A program made the position numbers and the translations under genes. A stretch of DNA of 64,000 nucleotides from Panagrolaimus kolymaensis (taxonomy: Eukaryota; Nematoda; Chromadorea; Rhabditida; Panagrolaimidae), in contig JAJQJQ010000012.1 in NCBI GenBank assembly GCA_028622995.1, positions 2,356,001-2,420,000 of the forward strand. The letters are read 5' to 3'. Position 1 is the first letter of the stretch; each line of letters opens with the position of its first letter. Positions 37,116-56,400 of this stretch are shown piece after piece. The notes below the pieces were generated by a model. The model was not told where the DNA came from, did not search any database, and was given only the letters and a program-made list of their open reading frames with translations.

Positions 37116-39783
37116 TCATTTTTTTCCTTTTGACTTCTTTTCTTTTGAAGATGGAGCCGTCTTTTCATCGACACTTTCCCAATCAGATAAAACGTCACCA
37201 AATGTTGGATATTCATTCTTCTTGCGAACCACTTCACCCTTTGCTATCTTTTCCTAAAATCATAAAGGTAATAAACTAAAAAATATATCAAGTGTAAACA
37301 AACTTCATAAGTATTTCTTTTGATTTTTTTCGGCATTGGTTTGTTAGCTCTTAACTTCTTGACTCTTTCTTCTTCATCTTTTCTCAATTTTTCAAGCAAA
37401 TCTTCAGGCTTCATCGACGGTTGCTTCTTCTTCCCTTCATCATCAGCTTCATTTTTCTTTTGACTCTTTTCCAAAGCAGTTTCTTCTTGTTTTCGAAGTT
37501 TCAATTCATCTTCTTCATTCTTCTTTGCAGCAGCTTCCATTTCATTTTTGTTTTTCTTGGCTCCATTATTGTTTTCAAACACTTCTTCCTTTGAATCCCA
37601 ATCAGAGACGACATCGTTCATCGTTGGATAATCTTCTTTTTTGCGCTTTAAGCCTAATTTTGCTATTTTCTCCTAAAAAAACATTTTAATAAGTAATCGA
37701 GGTAAATAAATATGACACTCCATAAAAAATAATATAAGAAAGACACATACTGCTTTAGCTTCACGAGGAATAAACTTTGGTTTAATTGGAGACAATAGAA
37801 CTCTTGGAGATGGTTTCGTTTCAGCGGGTTGCTGCTGCTTTGATGGTGGCGTGATTAATGGAGAATGTCTGACAATTGGCTGAAATTTAGAAAGATTATT
37901 GTAAGCTACAAAAATACAAAAAAACTAACTTCAAAATTAGTAACCGATGGATGAGAAGTATTCTTATTTGCTTCTTCCATTTTTCGAGCAATAACTTCAT
38001 TGGTGTTTGCATGACTCGATTGACGTCGATCATCTTTCTCATCTTCTTGTTTCTTTACAGCAACAGGAATCTCATCTTCTTGTTTCTTTTCAGCAAGAGG
38101 AGAAGGAACCATCTCAACTTGTTTTACGGCAGATTTTTTCAATTCCAAAGGTGATGGAGATTGTTCTTTAGCAGGAAGAGGAGGAGGCATATTTACAAAG
38201 TCTGCGTTGGATTGAGCTGGAGATATTTGAGGTTTTAATTGTTGATATTTATCATCAGTGGCTGCAACAGGAGAAGGAGTCAACTCAGCTTCTTTTTCAT
38301 CTTGCTTTGCAATAGCTTTTTTCATTTCCGAAGATGATGGAGCTTGTTCCTTAGCAGGAAGAGGAGGAGGCATATTTACAAAGTTTGTCTTTGATTGAGC
38401 TGGAGATATTGGAGGTTTATCATTGGCGTCAGCAAGAGGAAGGTGGGCAAAATTTGCTTCTTTTTCTTCTTGCTTTGCGACAGCTTTTTTCAATTGCGAT
38501 GGAATTGCAACATCTCCATCTTCTGCTCCATTAAACAAGACATTATTAAGCTGAGTCATCATTCCAGGATCATGGTTTCTAAATTCATCACGAGATTTTG
38601 GTGGAGGTTCATTTTCAAACTTTGTTTTAGCTGGCGACATTACAGGAAGAACTTCTTGAGGATTTAAGTCGTTTTCTTCATCTTCTTTGGGATTTTTGTG
38701 ATGCTTCTTTTTCTTCTTGTGCCTTTTGGAACTCTAAAATTATCACCAATTAACAAAAATTCAAACAGTAACAATAACGTTAAGCTTAATACAGTTCACA
38801 TAATTAATGGTAAATCATCACAGCTAAATTATATTGTCCTAAGAATTAAATAAAAACCCACTTTTCGTTTGCCAGAAGAACCATCACTTTCATCATCATC
38901 ATTGTCCTTAGCCTTCTTCTTTTTCTTATGCTTTTTCTTCTTTTTGGAAGAATCTTCGTCGCCATCACTTTCTCTTTTCCTTTTCTTATGCTTCTTTTTC
39001 TTTTTTCTTGATTTTGATGAAGCTCCTTTTTTGCTGGATTCTTTACCAGTTTCAGCTTCAACGACCATTTTAGGAATCTAAAATACTAATATAATTTCAA
39101 ATTGCTAAATAAGAGATACATACTTCTTCAGGTTGTGGTTCTTTAGCAGTGACATTATCGCGAGATTTCTTTTCATTAGTGATTTGATTTTCACTTTGTT
39201 GTTCTTTATCTTCACGAGTTATCGGTTTTTGAGGTGCTGCAGGAACAATTTGCTGGTTTCCATCACCACCATCAGAAGAATGTGGAGAAGAGCTTGTCAT
39301 TTGAGGTATTTCAGGTACTTCAATTTGAGGAATCTCAGGAGCTTCATTCTTGGGTTGCCTTGGATCACGAACGGATAACTCAAGTTCACCATTACTATTT
39401 TTACTAGCAGATTGAGCACTTGCTTTACTTTTAGGTTGAAGACTATTTGGCTTTGATGAATCCTAAAAAATGAAAATAATCCAAAAACAACGAAGTATGA
39501 ACACTTTTTTTGGCGAAGAACCATTTAAGGCCAACTTTTTTCTTACTGTATTAAAAAACAGACTTACTTTATTTGGATTTTTATTACCAGAGATTTTTCT
39601 ATTTTTTGATTGATCATATTTCTTTGAAAATAATGATTCATCAGCTTCAGTTCGTTTTCGAGGAGGCTTCTTCTTTTGAGGTACCGGACGTGCACGAGCT
39701 TTGTTGCATGTAAAAGAGATCAATGTTCCTGTTGCAAGCGTTAGTGAAATCCAACATAAAATTGTTAACCATCCTTCCATCAT
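37116..39783 (-). CDS. Large disordered single-TM protein with tandem Pro repeats and duplicated C-terminal motif
   Basis: Exons (minus): 39568-39783, 39124-39462, 38862-39077, 37930-38733, 37751-37879, 37304-37672 and 37116-37253, total 2211 nt, 736 aa. A single N-terminal hydrophobic segment (WLTILCWISLTLATGTLISF) is followed by a long, charged, low-complexity region with Lys/His-rich tracts (KKKKKHKKRKR). Three tandem ~50-aa repeats start SPAQ/SPAK and contain NMPPPLPAKEQ and LKKAVAKQ; PPPLP is an SH3-type ligand. At the C-terminus a ~30-aa motif occurs twice: EKIAKLGLKRKK then YPTMNDVVSDW, and EKIAKGEVVRKK then YPTFGDVLSDW, each starting an exon. That motif is the only conserved-looking part. 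I do not recognise the family; a type III membrane anchor with cytoplasmic tail is inferred. Confidence 0.8.
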
Positions 39784-40471
39784 TTTGAGAAACAACAGCA
39801 ATCTTGAAAATTGATTTTGTTGTGAAAAGTATTTTTCACGAAAATCAACAATCAACAATGAAAACAAAGTCAAAAAATAAAGTTGTAAAAAATGGAACAA
39901 CGAAGAGAAAAAAAATTTACATGGTTGGTTTTGTCATTCCTTCAAAGCAATGAAAAAAATGTTTGTTATTAATGGTTAAAAACATTTACATGGAAGTTCA
40001 CTCAATGATTGTTTAAAAAAAATTCCAAATTATGCGAAATAAATAATAAATTACAGCAGGTCCTAAAATGAAACAAAAGTAATCACACTTTCCAAATAAA
40101 ATCATTTTGAACCTATCATTGGCTTTTAATAATAATTATAGCATTATTAATTGTATGTAAATAAATCGTGACCAGTAGAGAAATAACATTGTGTGTTTAT
40201 AAACAAAGTAAGCTATGTAAAGCATCTTTTTGTTTAGCACGTGAAACTCTTCAAATAAAAAAATTTTATGATGCAAATATCATAGTAATGAAAACACATT
40301 TTATGTCAAACTTTCGAAAGTCTGATTTCTAATATGTTGCAAAAAAAATAAATGGTGGTTAGTTGTTGGTTTGTAAAAAGTCTCTTAAAAAGTAAAGAAA
40401 AAATACAAAATTTATTGGAAACAAAAAACTACAAAAACATTCAACAAAAAAAATATACATACAAACATCAA
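39784..40471. other. Intergenic, nothing recognised
   Basis: Nearly 700 AT-rich bases between the 736-aa gene's start and the 3' end of the next minus-strand gene; no coding or repeat structure seen. Confidence 0.5.
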
Positions 40472-41309
40472 TCACAATAATTGCATTTTAAAAAATTTAA
40501 TGACGACAAAAGAAAGTTCATTGAAAGAGACTAAATTGATGATTCCTTCACCTCCGAGCATAGTAAATTGCTTTATCAAGTCATTGAGATTGAACGATAA
40601 CAAATACAAATCAAATGAGAAACTGAAAAAAGTAAACACATTATAAACCATTCTCGTAATAAAAAAAATAAACTAACTAAAATTCGTCGAGATGTGATAA
40701 GTTTTTGAAGAAATTTATAAATTCATCGATGGAACAAGTTGATTTAATACCACCATCAAATATAAAGTTTTTCAATAATCCATTAGACATAATCAATGAT
40801 TTCAAAACATCAAATTCAATACTTTTTACTTGGAGTTCAATTTGTTTCGTTGATTCAAAGCGGACAGGTAAATATTGAAGATAACGAGCATCGATGATTT
40901 CTTTTTGATGATTTACGAATATGATTGTTTCTTTAACATCCATTTTGATAATCGGTGATGAAGTTGAGAAAGCAGCGCCTTTGCAGAATTCATTTTCATT
41001 GCAGGAACACGAAAGAGTAAAATGGCAATCATCTTCATTAATTTCGGCTTGTTTGATTGTATGACATCGTTTAGAAAGATTGAAAGTTGAAAAATTGATT
41101 GCAGCAAAGGTTTTCAAAGTTTTGACATCTAAAACTTCAGCAAATCTTTTTTGACATACATACGTCAAAGTTGGAAAGTCGAAACATTCAAAAAAGCCTT
41201 TCAATTTTGAAAAGGAAGCAGCGAACCTTTGTCTTTCATGGAAAAGATCCTTCTCGCTCGCTCTTCCGTGTAACAAAAAAAGCTCAACTTTCTTTCGAAC
41301 ATTTTTCAA
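40472..41309 (-). CDS. Unrecognised protein, 5' end unresolved
   Basis: Two 3' exons can be supported: 40678 up to about 41309, and 40472-40622, joined through a GTTAGT donor and a TTTTTTCAG acceptor. The join completes TAT in phase and removes an apparent stop. The encoded ~260 aa are mixed alpha/beta in composition, with a Cys-containing patch (CHFTLSCSCNENEFCKG) and the motif FEFDVLKSL-like, ending FFKMQLL. The long frame stays open to about 41417 but contains no early ATG, so the start exon is missing or lies within the ROCK 5' region. There is a vague likeness to nematode F-box-associated (FTH/DUF38-type) proteins; not assigned. Confidence 0.55.
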
Positions 41310-41419
41310 AAAATATTTTTTCTGTATCCTTTTTCCATCTTTGAAGGCCTTTTTAACTTTTATTAAACGATTAATAATACTTCTTCCTTTTTTTTCAGCT
41401 TTTATTACACGTGCTTGTT

Positions 41420-43836
<2,417 letters not shown>

Positions 43837-44489
43837 AAAGAAAGCAAGAAAAATGGAGATGTCGTGTGAATAAAGTCTTTGAATCTCAATCTCATCAACC
43901 TATTGTTCTTCCTGAATCAGACGAATTAAGCCCAGATTATACTGAAGTTGTAAGCTATAAATGTCCTTGTTTTTAATATTTTGTTTTGCCAATCAATAAA
44001 TTATTTATTTTCTTTTTGTGAAAATATTTTTTGTTTTGCTTTTAAAGTTTTTGGTTAGGTTTTATTTTAAAATCTTTGATTTACTTTTTTGTGATTTTCC
44101 TATGCTTATAATAGAAAGAGACTTTGCAATCCAAAAAATAGCGATTCTTTCGTTTATGCATCTTCAGCTTTTTTAACCTCGGTTTATCTTTGATGATTAA
44201 ACTTAACAATTCGACCCTCAAAGAATTTGGTTCTCAATTGCAAAAATGAATGATTTCTCCATTGTATTAGCCATTCAAAATCTTTAGTTCTCATTTGTTT
44301 CTAACAAGCTAACATTAAAGCTCAATCAAAACAAATTTTTTTTTGTGATAATGTAATTTCCAAAAGCTGTAAACACAAAAGCTTTAACAATGAAGCAATC
44401 CAAAAAATTTCAGCAAAATAAGAAAACACTGAAGAAATACAAATTATCAAATTTATTGAAAGTTTACATGAGTAAAATAATTAATTAGT
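43837..44489. other. 3' region of ROCK-like gene and convergent spacer
   Basis: The frame encoding APNHLQFTLKRKQEKWRC stays open to a TAA near 43969, and an AATAAA signal follows near 43996. Beyond that, AT-rich sequence without coding features runs to the REEP 3' end. Confidence 0.5.
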
Positions 44490-45228
44490 TTAGGCAGTTT
44501 TAAAGTAGTTGGAAGCAAGAGCATCGATCTTTGTTACGACAGGATTCACAACTTTATTGAAGAAACGTGAAGCACCTTTGGTTTGAGGAAGAGCAAGATA
44601 GAGAAGGATGGCGACTTTCAAGACGTAATAGATTGGGAAGTAGTGCATGATTGCATCAGCGAAGAAGTCGAAAAGAGCATACAAAGCAAAACAGGTCCAA
44701 TAAATGAGCCATTGAGTATCATCATCCTTGTTGGAGGTTCGAACAGCTTTGACTGAAGCATATGCAGGGTAAGCAAAACCAATCAAGTTGCAAACAAGTT
44801 GAGCACATCCACCAAAGATCAAGTAAAGAGCAAAGATGGCGCAGAGACCATAGAAGTACTAAAAAAAATAAAGGTTTAAAGATGTAAAAAAGAAAAAAAC
44901 ATACAAATTCACGTTTGATCTTAGTGGAAGTCTCAAGCATTGCAAGGTTTGTATCCAAGAATTGGATGTTTGATTGGTAGAGAGCTTTCTGGATTGCAGG
45001 TTGAACATCAGCGAAAGTGTTGATTTCAGTTGATACTTCAACACCAGCAGCAACAGTAGGAGCAACAGTAGGAGCCGCAGCAACAACGGGAGCAGCAGCA
45101 TCAACAGGGGCGGCAGCAGCAACAACAGCAGGTCCATCTTCTTTCATAGCAACCATGGGAGGTACATCAGTAGATGGAGCTTGAGATTCAGCAGGGAGAA
45201 CAATTCCTTCTTTTGATGAGGCGGCCAT
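44490..45228 (-). CDS. REEP/YOP1 (TB2/DP1/HVA22) ER membrane-shaping protein
   Basis: Exons (minus) 44905-45228 and 44490-44858, 693 nt, 230 aa. A long Ala/Pro/Val-rich N-terminal extension (about 70 aa, partly simple repeats such as [14 protein letters not shown]) precedes the family core. Core landmarks: [55 protein letters not shown] and [20 protein letters not shown]. These hairpin TM segments bend ER tubules. The core matches REEP5/6 and yeast Yop1. The extension is longer than in human REEP5 (189 aa) and is probably disordered. The likely start is the ATG at 45226-45228; the upstream frame has only non-ATG starts. Confidence 0.93.
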
Positions 45229-45758
45229 TTTTATCAAAGATCAGCAGCAACCAATGTAATCAATCACGAATGAACTAAAATTCATTGTCATCGTTCCTTT
45301 TATACGATTTTTAAGGCTTCTAGCTTCCATCATCTTTTTTTATTCAAATTTTTGATTTTCTGCTTCCTTCTAAATTAAAGGGACATAGCTATTTCATGCC
45401 TTTTTTGAAATTTCGTTTGCGGGCACTGCAAGTTACACTTGGTAAGGCGCGTGTTTGAATTACCGTGTAAGACAGAAGTGACACGGTAATTCAAACACGC
45501 GCCGCCCCAACTGTTCCTATCAGCCCCAGTATCGAAATTTTTGAAAAGGCATGAAATAGCTATGTCCCTTTAATGAAGGCCTAAAAAATGGATCTCATGA
45601 TTACCAAGGAAATGTTGTGTTTTGAAACGAAAGTTTGAAAAAGTTATCGCATCTTTCTGTAATTTTTTATTCTTGCTTTTTTCAAAACTTAATTGCATCA
45701 GCAGTTTTACAACGTCGTTCTCATTTTTAGCTGCTGAATAAACTTTGTTCTAGAAATT
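45229..45758. promoter_or_regulatory. Divergent intergenic region carrying a fold-back MITE
   Basis: Promoter space for the REEP-like gene (-) and the acidic small gene (+), interrupted by the inverted-repeat element at 45379-45569. Confidence 0.5.
45379..45569. mobile_element. Fold-back MITE flanked by TTAA
   Basis: A 191-bp palindromic element. Termini AGGGACATAGCTATTTCATG (45379-45398) are exactly complemented at 45550-45569, and complementarity continues through CCTTTT and CGAAATTT. TTAA occurs at both borders (45375-45378 and 45570-45573), the target preferred by piggyBac-type transposases. The centre contains a second perfect hairpin: 23-bp arms at 45446-45468 and 45481-45503 (GGCGCGTGTTTGAATTACCG...) with a 12-base loop. 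The GC-rich interior contrasts with the host DNA. No ORF. Confidence 0.8.
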
Positions 45759-46376
45759 ATGGTGGTTTCTCGTTATTCCATGGCAAAGGTTAGTTTTATT
45801 TTTTGATTAACTATATAGTAATAAAACCATTTTATAGGAGGATGATCTTGAAAGCGTCATCGATGATTTAGACGGCTATGATGATATGGCAGGTTTATGC
45901 CTGGATGATGAAGAAGATGTGATCCGAAAGCAAATTGCTAACGATGAAATTTATAAACTTTTGAAGCAATATGCCATGAATAATGTTCGTGATCCATCTT
46001 TACTCGATTTGGTATGTAATTTTCTACGCATTTATTTGATGATAAAAAAACTTCGTTTTTCAGGATAATGTCTGCTGTGATTATGATACATGGGACGAAA
46101 TAAAATATACTCCAGCTCCTCTACCACGAGCTATTCAAATTCCTGTTCCACAACCAAGACGAAAGAAACCTATTATTGATATCGATTTTGCTACTTCTCA
46201 ATTTGCTGATCGTGCTCCTCCTCAAGTAACCATTGAAGGCAATCGAATAATTACAGTAAGTTTATTTCTTAGTTTTTTTGGCTTGATCAAATTTTTTTCA
46301 GAAATATCTTGATCGTTACCCTTGTCTTGAAGTCATTAGTGTTCGTCCTCCTCGTCGCAAACATAATGATTTTTAA
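45759..46376 (+). CDS. Unrecognised small acidic protein
   Basis: Exons 45759-45788, 45838-46011, 46064-46255 and 46302-46376, 471 nt, 156 aa. The N-terminal half is acidic (EDDLESVIDDLDGYDDMAG, LDDEEDVI). The middle has Pro-rich segments (YTPAPLPRAIQIPVPQPRRK), and the C-terminus is basic (VRPPRRKHNDF). No signal peptide or membrane segment. Consistent phase across four exons with good splice sites supports a real gene. Family not recognised. Confidence 0.75.
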
Positions 46377-46541
46377 TATTACTTTGTATTACTTTTTTGT
46401 TTCTTTGTTGTGATAATATGCAGTGTTTAAATAAATTTATTTTCTTGTATTTACTGTTTATTTTGTAAAGGATGATATGAACCTATGATTAACATATATT
46501 CTATGAACAAAAAGTTGGGATATCTTTAAATGCGAACTATG

Positions 46542-46770
46542 TTAGGATACATGAACTGTCGATAAGAGATGAACAAGAGGTTGTGGTCGAAAACATACTC
46601 CATTTTTACGAGGTGGTACTAAAATTTCACGATATTTTTCTTTGTTAATACTTGAAGAACTTACTTTTATCGCTGATGGTTGTAATATAAAAAGCAGAAT
46701 CAGCCATAGATTCTGATGGACAACAATAAGCAATTCCATTTTTACGTTGAGGCTGCCATCCTTCTGTCAT
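46542..46770 (-). CDS. Unrecognised 60-aa protein from two short exons
   Basis: Exons (minus) 46665-46770 and 46542-46618, joined by a 46-nt intron with GTAAGT donor and AATTTTAG acceptor; 183 nt, 60 aa. The start is MTEGWQPQRKNGIAYCCP and the end PLVHLLSTVHVS. The segment RKNG(I/V) occurs in both exons (QRKNGIAYCC and PRKNGVCFRP), suggesting an internal duplication. No signal peptide. It converges with the preceding plus-strand gene (166 bases apart). Support is the intron-phase logic and short spacing typical of this genome. Confidence 0.6.
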
Positions 46771-47516
46771 ATTTTTTTTAATAATAATAATTTTATAAAT
46801 TTAAAACTTGACTATTTTTCAACCAATAAAATATTTTTTAAACAATTTCGTTAGATGTTTACGCGCTTTTAAAGTGAAATGATAAATAACTCAACGCAAT
46901 ACACAAATGTGACGTAAGCTTTTTTGTTTTTATTTCAAATAAATTTTTAATGGTTCGTGTTCTCACATGTTGCTGCAGCTGATTCATGTTTACTGTTGAT
47001 TTTTAAAAAAGTGAGTGTGATAGCGCGTTTATCTTTACATAATAACCTTCCTCTATGGCGCCAGTAACGAAATCAATGTCCTAAAATAGTATTTTTAATC
47101 ATGTAAACCATTTATTTTTTGCTTCCATTAATTCTTTCAAAAATTATGAATTTCTTCAAAGGAATACGTATTTTTGGTTTAATGGGTTTAATTTACTTCC
47201 AGGTTCATCACATCCATTAAAATTTTAAACAAAAATGTTTTTATGAATTGTTTATAACTGTACAAACCGACTGAAATAAAAAAACAACAGTAACACAATT
47301 TGCAGGCAGAAAAATATAATAACATAAATCTGTGATAAAAAAAAATACACAAAAGAAGAGCACTTTGAGAACTAATAACAAAAAGTAAAATTTTAAGGAT
47401 CAAGACAACGGATAAAAATTAGCAATTTTTTAAAATTTTAATAAAATAATTTTTGGAAAAACTAAACTTTTTTTATAAACAAAATTAATTTGATTTGGAT
47501 TGGTTTGAAAGCGAAT
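46771..47516. other. Intergenic, nothing recognised
   Basis: About 750 AT-rich bases between a minus-strand gene start and the MRCK stop; no coding exon could be assembled. Confidence 0.5.
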
Positions 47517-53400
<5,884 letters not shown>

Positions 53401-56400
53401 TCCGAGTTTACCTCTTTATTAAAAAATTTTCCAAACAATCTAAAAATACACAAATCAATCTATTTGTCGTTTAAAAAAACAAATGACAAAAAGTGAAAAA
53501 AAATTTAAAAAACAAAAGCTTACAGCAATAAATCCTTAGCTAACCCGTGTTTCGTGATTACTCAAGAATAAATTTTGAGAGGAGTTAATTTTAGAAGAAG
53601 ATAGAGGATAGAGCAAAAAAGAAAGAAAAAAGAAAGGAGGCTGTAGCGTTTTTTTTGTTGTTGTCCGTCGTTATTTATTTTTTTTTGAGCGAGGACGCTG
53701 CCGCTGGTTGTTCTTTCTCTCCTCCTTGTACAGTCAGTCAATCGTCGTCCAAGGCTGCTGCAGTGCGCAGAGAAAGAAAAAAACAGTTTTGTTTCTTCTT
53801 CTTTCACTTTTTTGCTCTCAGTCATTCATTCAGTCAATCCAGCAAAACAGCAATAGAAAAGACAAGGGATTGCGCTTTTTGTTTCAAAATTTAAAAATAG
53901 CTTTCATAAAACTTTGGCGAGTAATTGTCAAAAAAAAGAATGTCTATTTTTTTTAATTTCCGGATAAGTTTTAGTTTTTGGTTTTTAGGTTTTTTATGTG
54001 CAGAAAAAAAACTTTTAATACAACTTGAAGCCACTTTTTTCATTAATGGACTGAAACAAAAAGGAAAGAGAGAGAATTACATCGGGGAGTTGGCTGAGTC
54101 ATTGCTTAAAGCTAACAATGAAACAAATAAATAAATATTAAACTAACCTTGGAATTATTCAGCTTTAAAATGTTTTTCGGGCGTAATTAGTTTTAAAAAA
54201 CAAGTCATCGAAATATTTGTAAATAATATATTCAAAAATATTGAAAGTTGATAGTATGATGAGATGATTTATTTAAATAAAATAAAATCCACAAAAAATT
54301 TCTAATGTTAGCGAAATAATAAATTTTGACAAATAGCTTAATTTGTTTCTTTCAACTTGTGTGTGTGTATGTCACAGCTGTGGCGTGCTTTTTTTTAAAG
54401 AGTTTTGGTCAAAGCACAAAATAAAGAAAACGAAATATTTTCAAAGCCGATCAGAATCGCTTCATCGACGGAAATGGCGAGAAACAAAAACCGATTTAGT
54501 TTTTAGCAACGGCGGCAAAAATAAAATATTAATGGAAAAATTCTTTAATAAATTTTTCTAAATTTTCACCGAATAAAACTTCGGTTTTGAGATGGAGGAA
54601 AATAATAACTGATCGTTTCTGCAACAAAGAAAAAATATAGGAAAATAATTAATCAAGTTTCAATTTTGAAAGTGAAAAAAAAGTTACACGAACGGAAGTT
54701 GCGCGATGACAATAAAAAACTTCTTTGTATCTAACAAAAAAGAGGCACAAAAAAATAGAATCCTGAGTTTAAAAAAATGGAAGAATTCAAATTCGTAAAA
54801 AAAAAGATGTTCTAATTGACACTTTTCTTATTTTCCTATTTCCATTTTTTCAAGATGTGTGTTGTTTGCAAACGAACGATGAGGAGGAAAGAAACACCAC
54901 AAACAACCAACAACAATCAATGAAAATGAGAAGAAAAAGGAGTCTAAAAACTTGGAAAAAAATCTTTTTAGAGAAAAGGCGTAAAAAAAGGAAATCAAAT
55001 TGAATCCGCGCAATGATTCAATTTTTTTTTGTTGATGGTTGGGTTTTTGGGGATAAAAGAAGATGGGTTTTTTGAAGAGGCGCAAATGGTCACTTTTCAT
55101 TTTTAAGATATATATTGAAAAACGTTGTTGTTATTGCTGCTCGAATCTCCATTTTTTTGCGTGAAAGGAATGTGTCGATTAAAATGGCTGATGGAAAAAA
55201 AGAAATTTCCGCGCGCGCAAAAAAATTGAATGAAAAAAATAAAATAAAAGACGGACATCAACAGCAAAAATAAAAACGACGACAGCTTCTTACTTTGACT
55301 TTTAACCAACAACCAAAAAAAGAAAGAAAGAAAATTTCGGTTTACTCAAAACGTTTGTTGGTTGTCCACCACTACCACCACCTAGGTGACCCTATGTTGA
55401 TGACTTTATAAGGTTTGGTTCGTTAGGTTTTTGCTTGTTGTTTGCATTTTACTTCATTTCCTCTCTTCCCGTTGTTTTTCTCCTCCTCTCTATTATTTTC
55501 TATCGTTCATATAAATAACAAAATCTTAAAAGCATGACACAATTCCGACAGCTGTTTGATAAGTTCTTTATAGTTTTTGACTGTAAGTAAAAAAAAAAGA
55601 AAGGTCAATGAAGAAAATGGGGTTATTACAAAAACAATAGATTTATTTACATATTTTTTGTTTCCAAAAGTGATTTTTCGTTAAGCTTTCGAAAAATAGG
55701 ATTCGTTTTCTAATAAATTTTCTAATCAAAACTTAGAACACACTTTAAATATAAAAAATCAATTTCAAAAGGATGGTAAAAAAAGAGCTACAAAAAAAAA
55801 GCATGATCTCTAATGAAGCAGCAACGATCAAGTGAGAGTCAAAAGCAAAAAAGGGCAAGAAAAAAAGCAAACTTCTGTTCGTATTTTTTTCTTCTTCTAT
55901 TTTTTTTCCTTAAACAACTCGCAGACGTTTCATCATCAGCATCTTTATTTTTATTTTTTTATTCAACGGAAGATGAAAACGAAACAGAAAAAAAAAACAC
56001 GATCATCATCACATTGCTTTTCTTGCTTGCTTCCGTCAAATAAGAAGATGTGAGCGAGAATAAAAAAAAAGAATAAAAAAAGCAGCTGGGGCAAAAAGCA
56101 AAAAAAAGAAAAACAACGGCAACCTTTTTTTTATTGTTTTCTCGCCTATGGGGCTTAAAACAACTTTAGAAGAAATTTTTTTTAAAATTGAATGAAATGA
56201 CTTTGTTTTTAGCGTGTTCGTTTATGTATTTAACATCAACAAGGACAAATATGCTTGTTTCCTATGCAAGCAAATAAAATAAGGTTTGCTTTCAAATTTT
56301 TTTTTTAAAGACGAAGAGAAAGAAATACATACGACCTAACAACAACAATTTGATGTCTGCGGGTAACTTCAAAAAAGAGTTGTTTAGCTTTTAAAAAAAA

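Noticed and set aside
39097..39378. Plus-strand frames opposite the 736-aa gene
   Set aside because: Antisense to low-complexity coding exons; no independent support.
45446..45503. Rho-independent-type terminator
   Set aside because: The hairpin is the centre of a larger TTAA-flanked inverted repeat, and the genome is eukaryotic.
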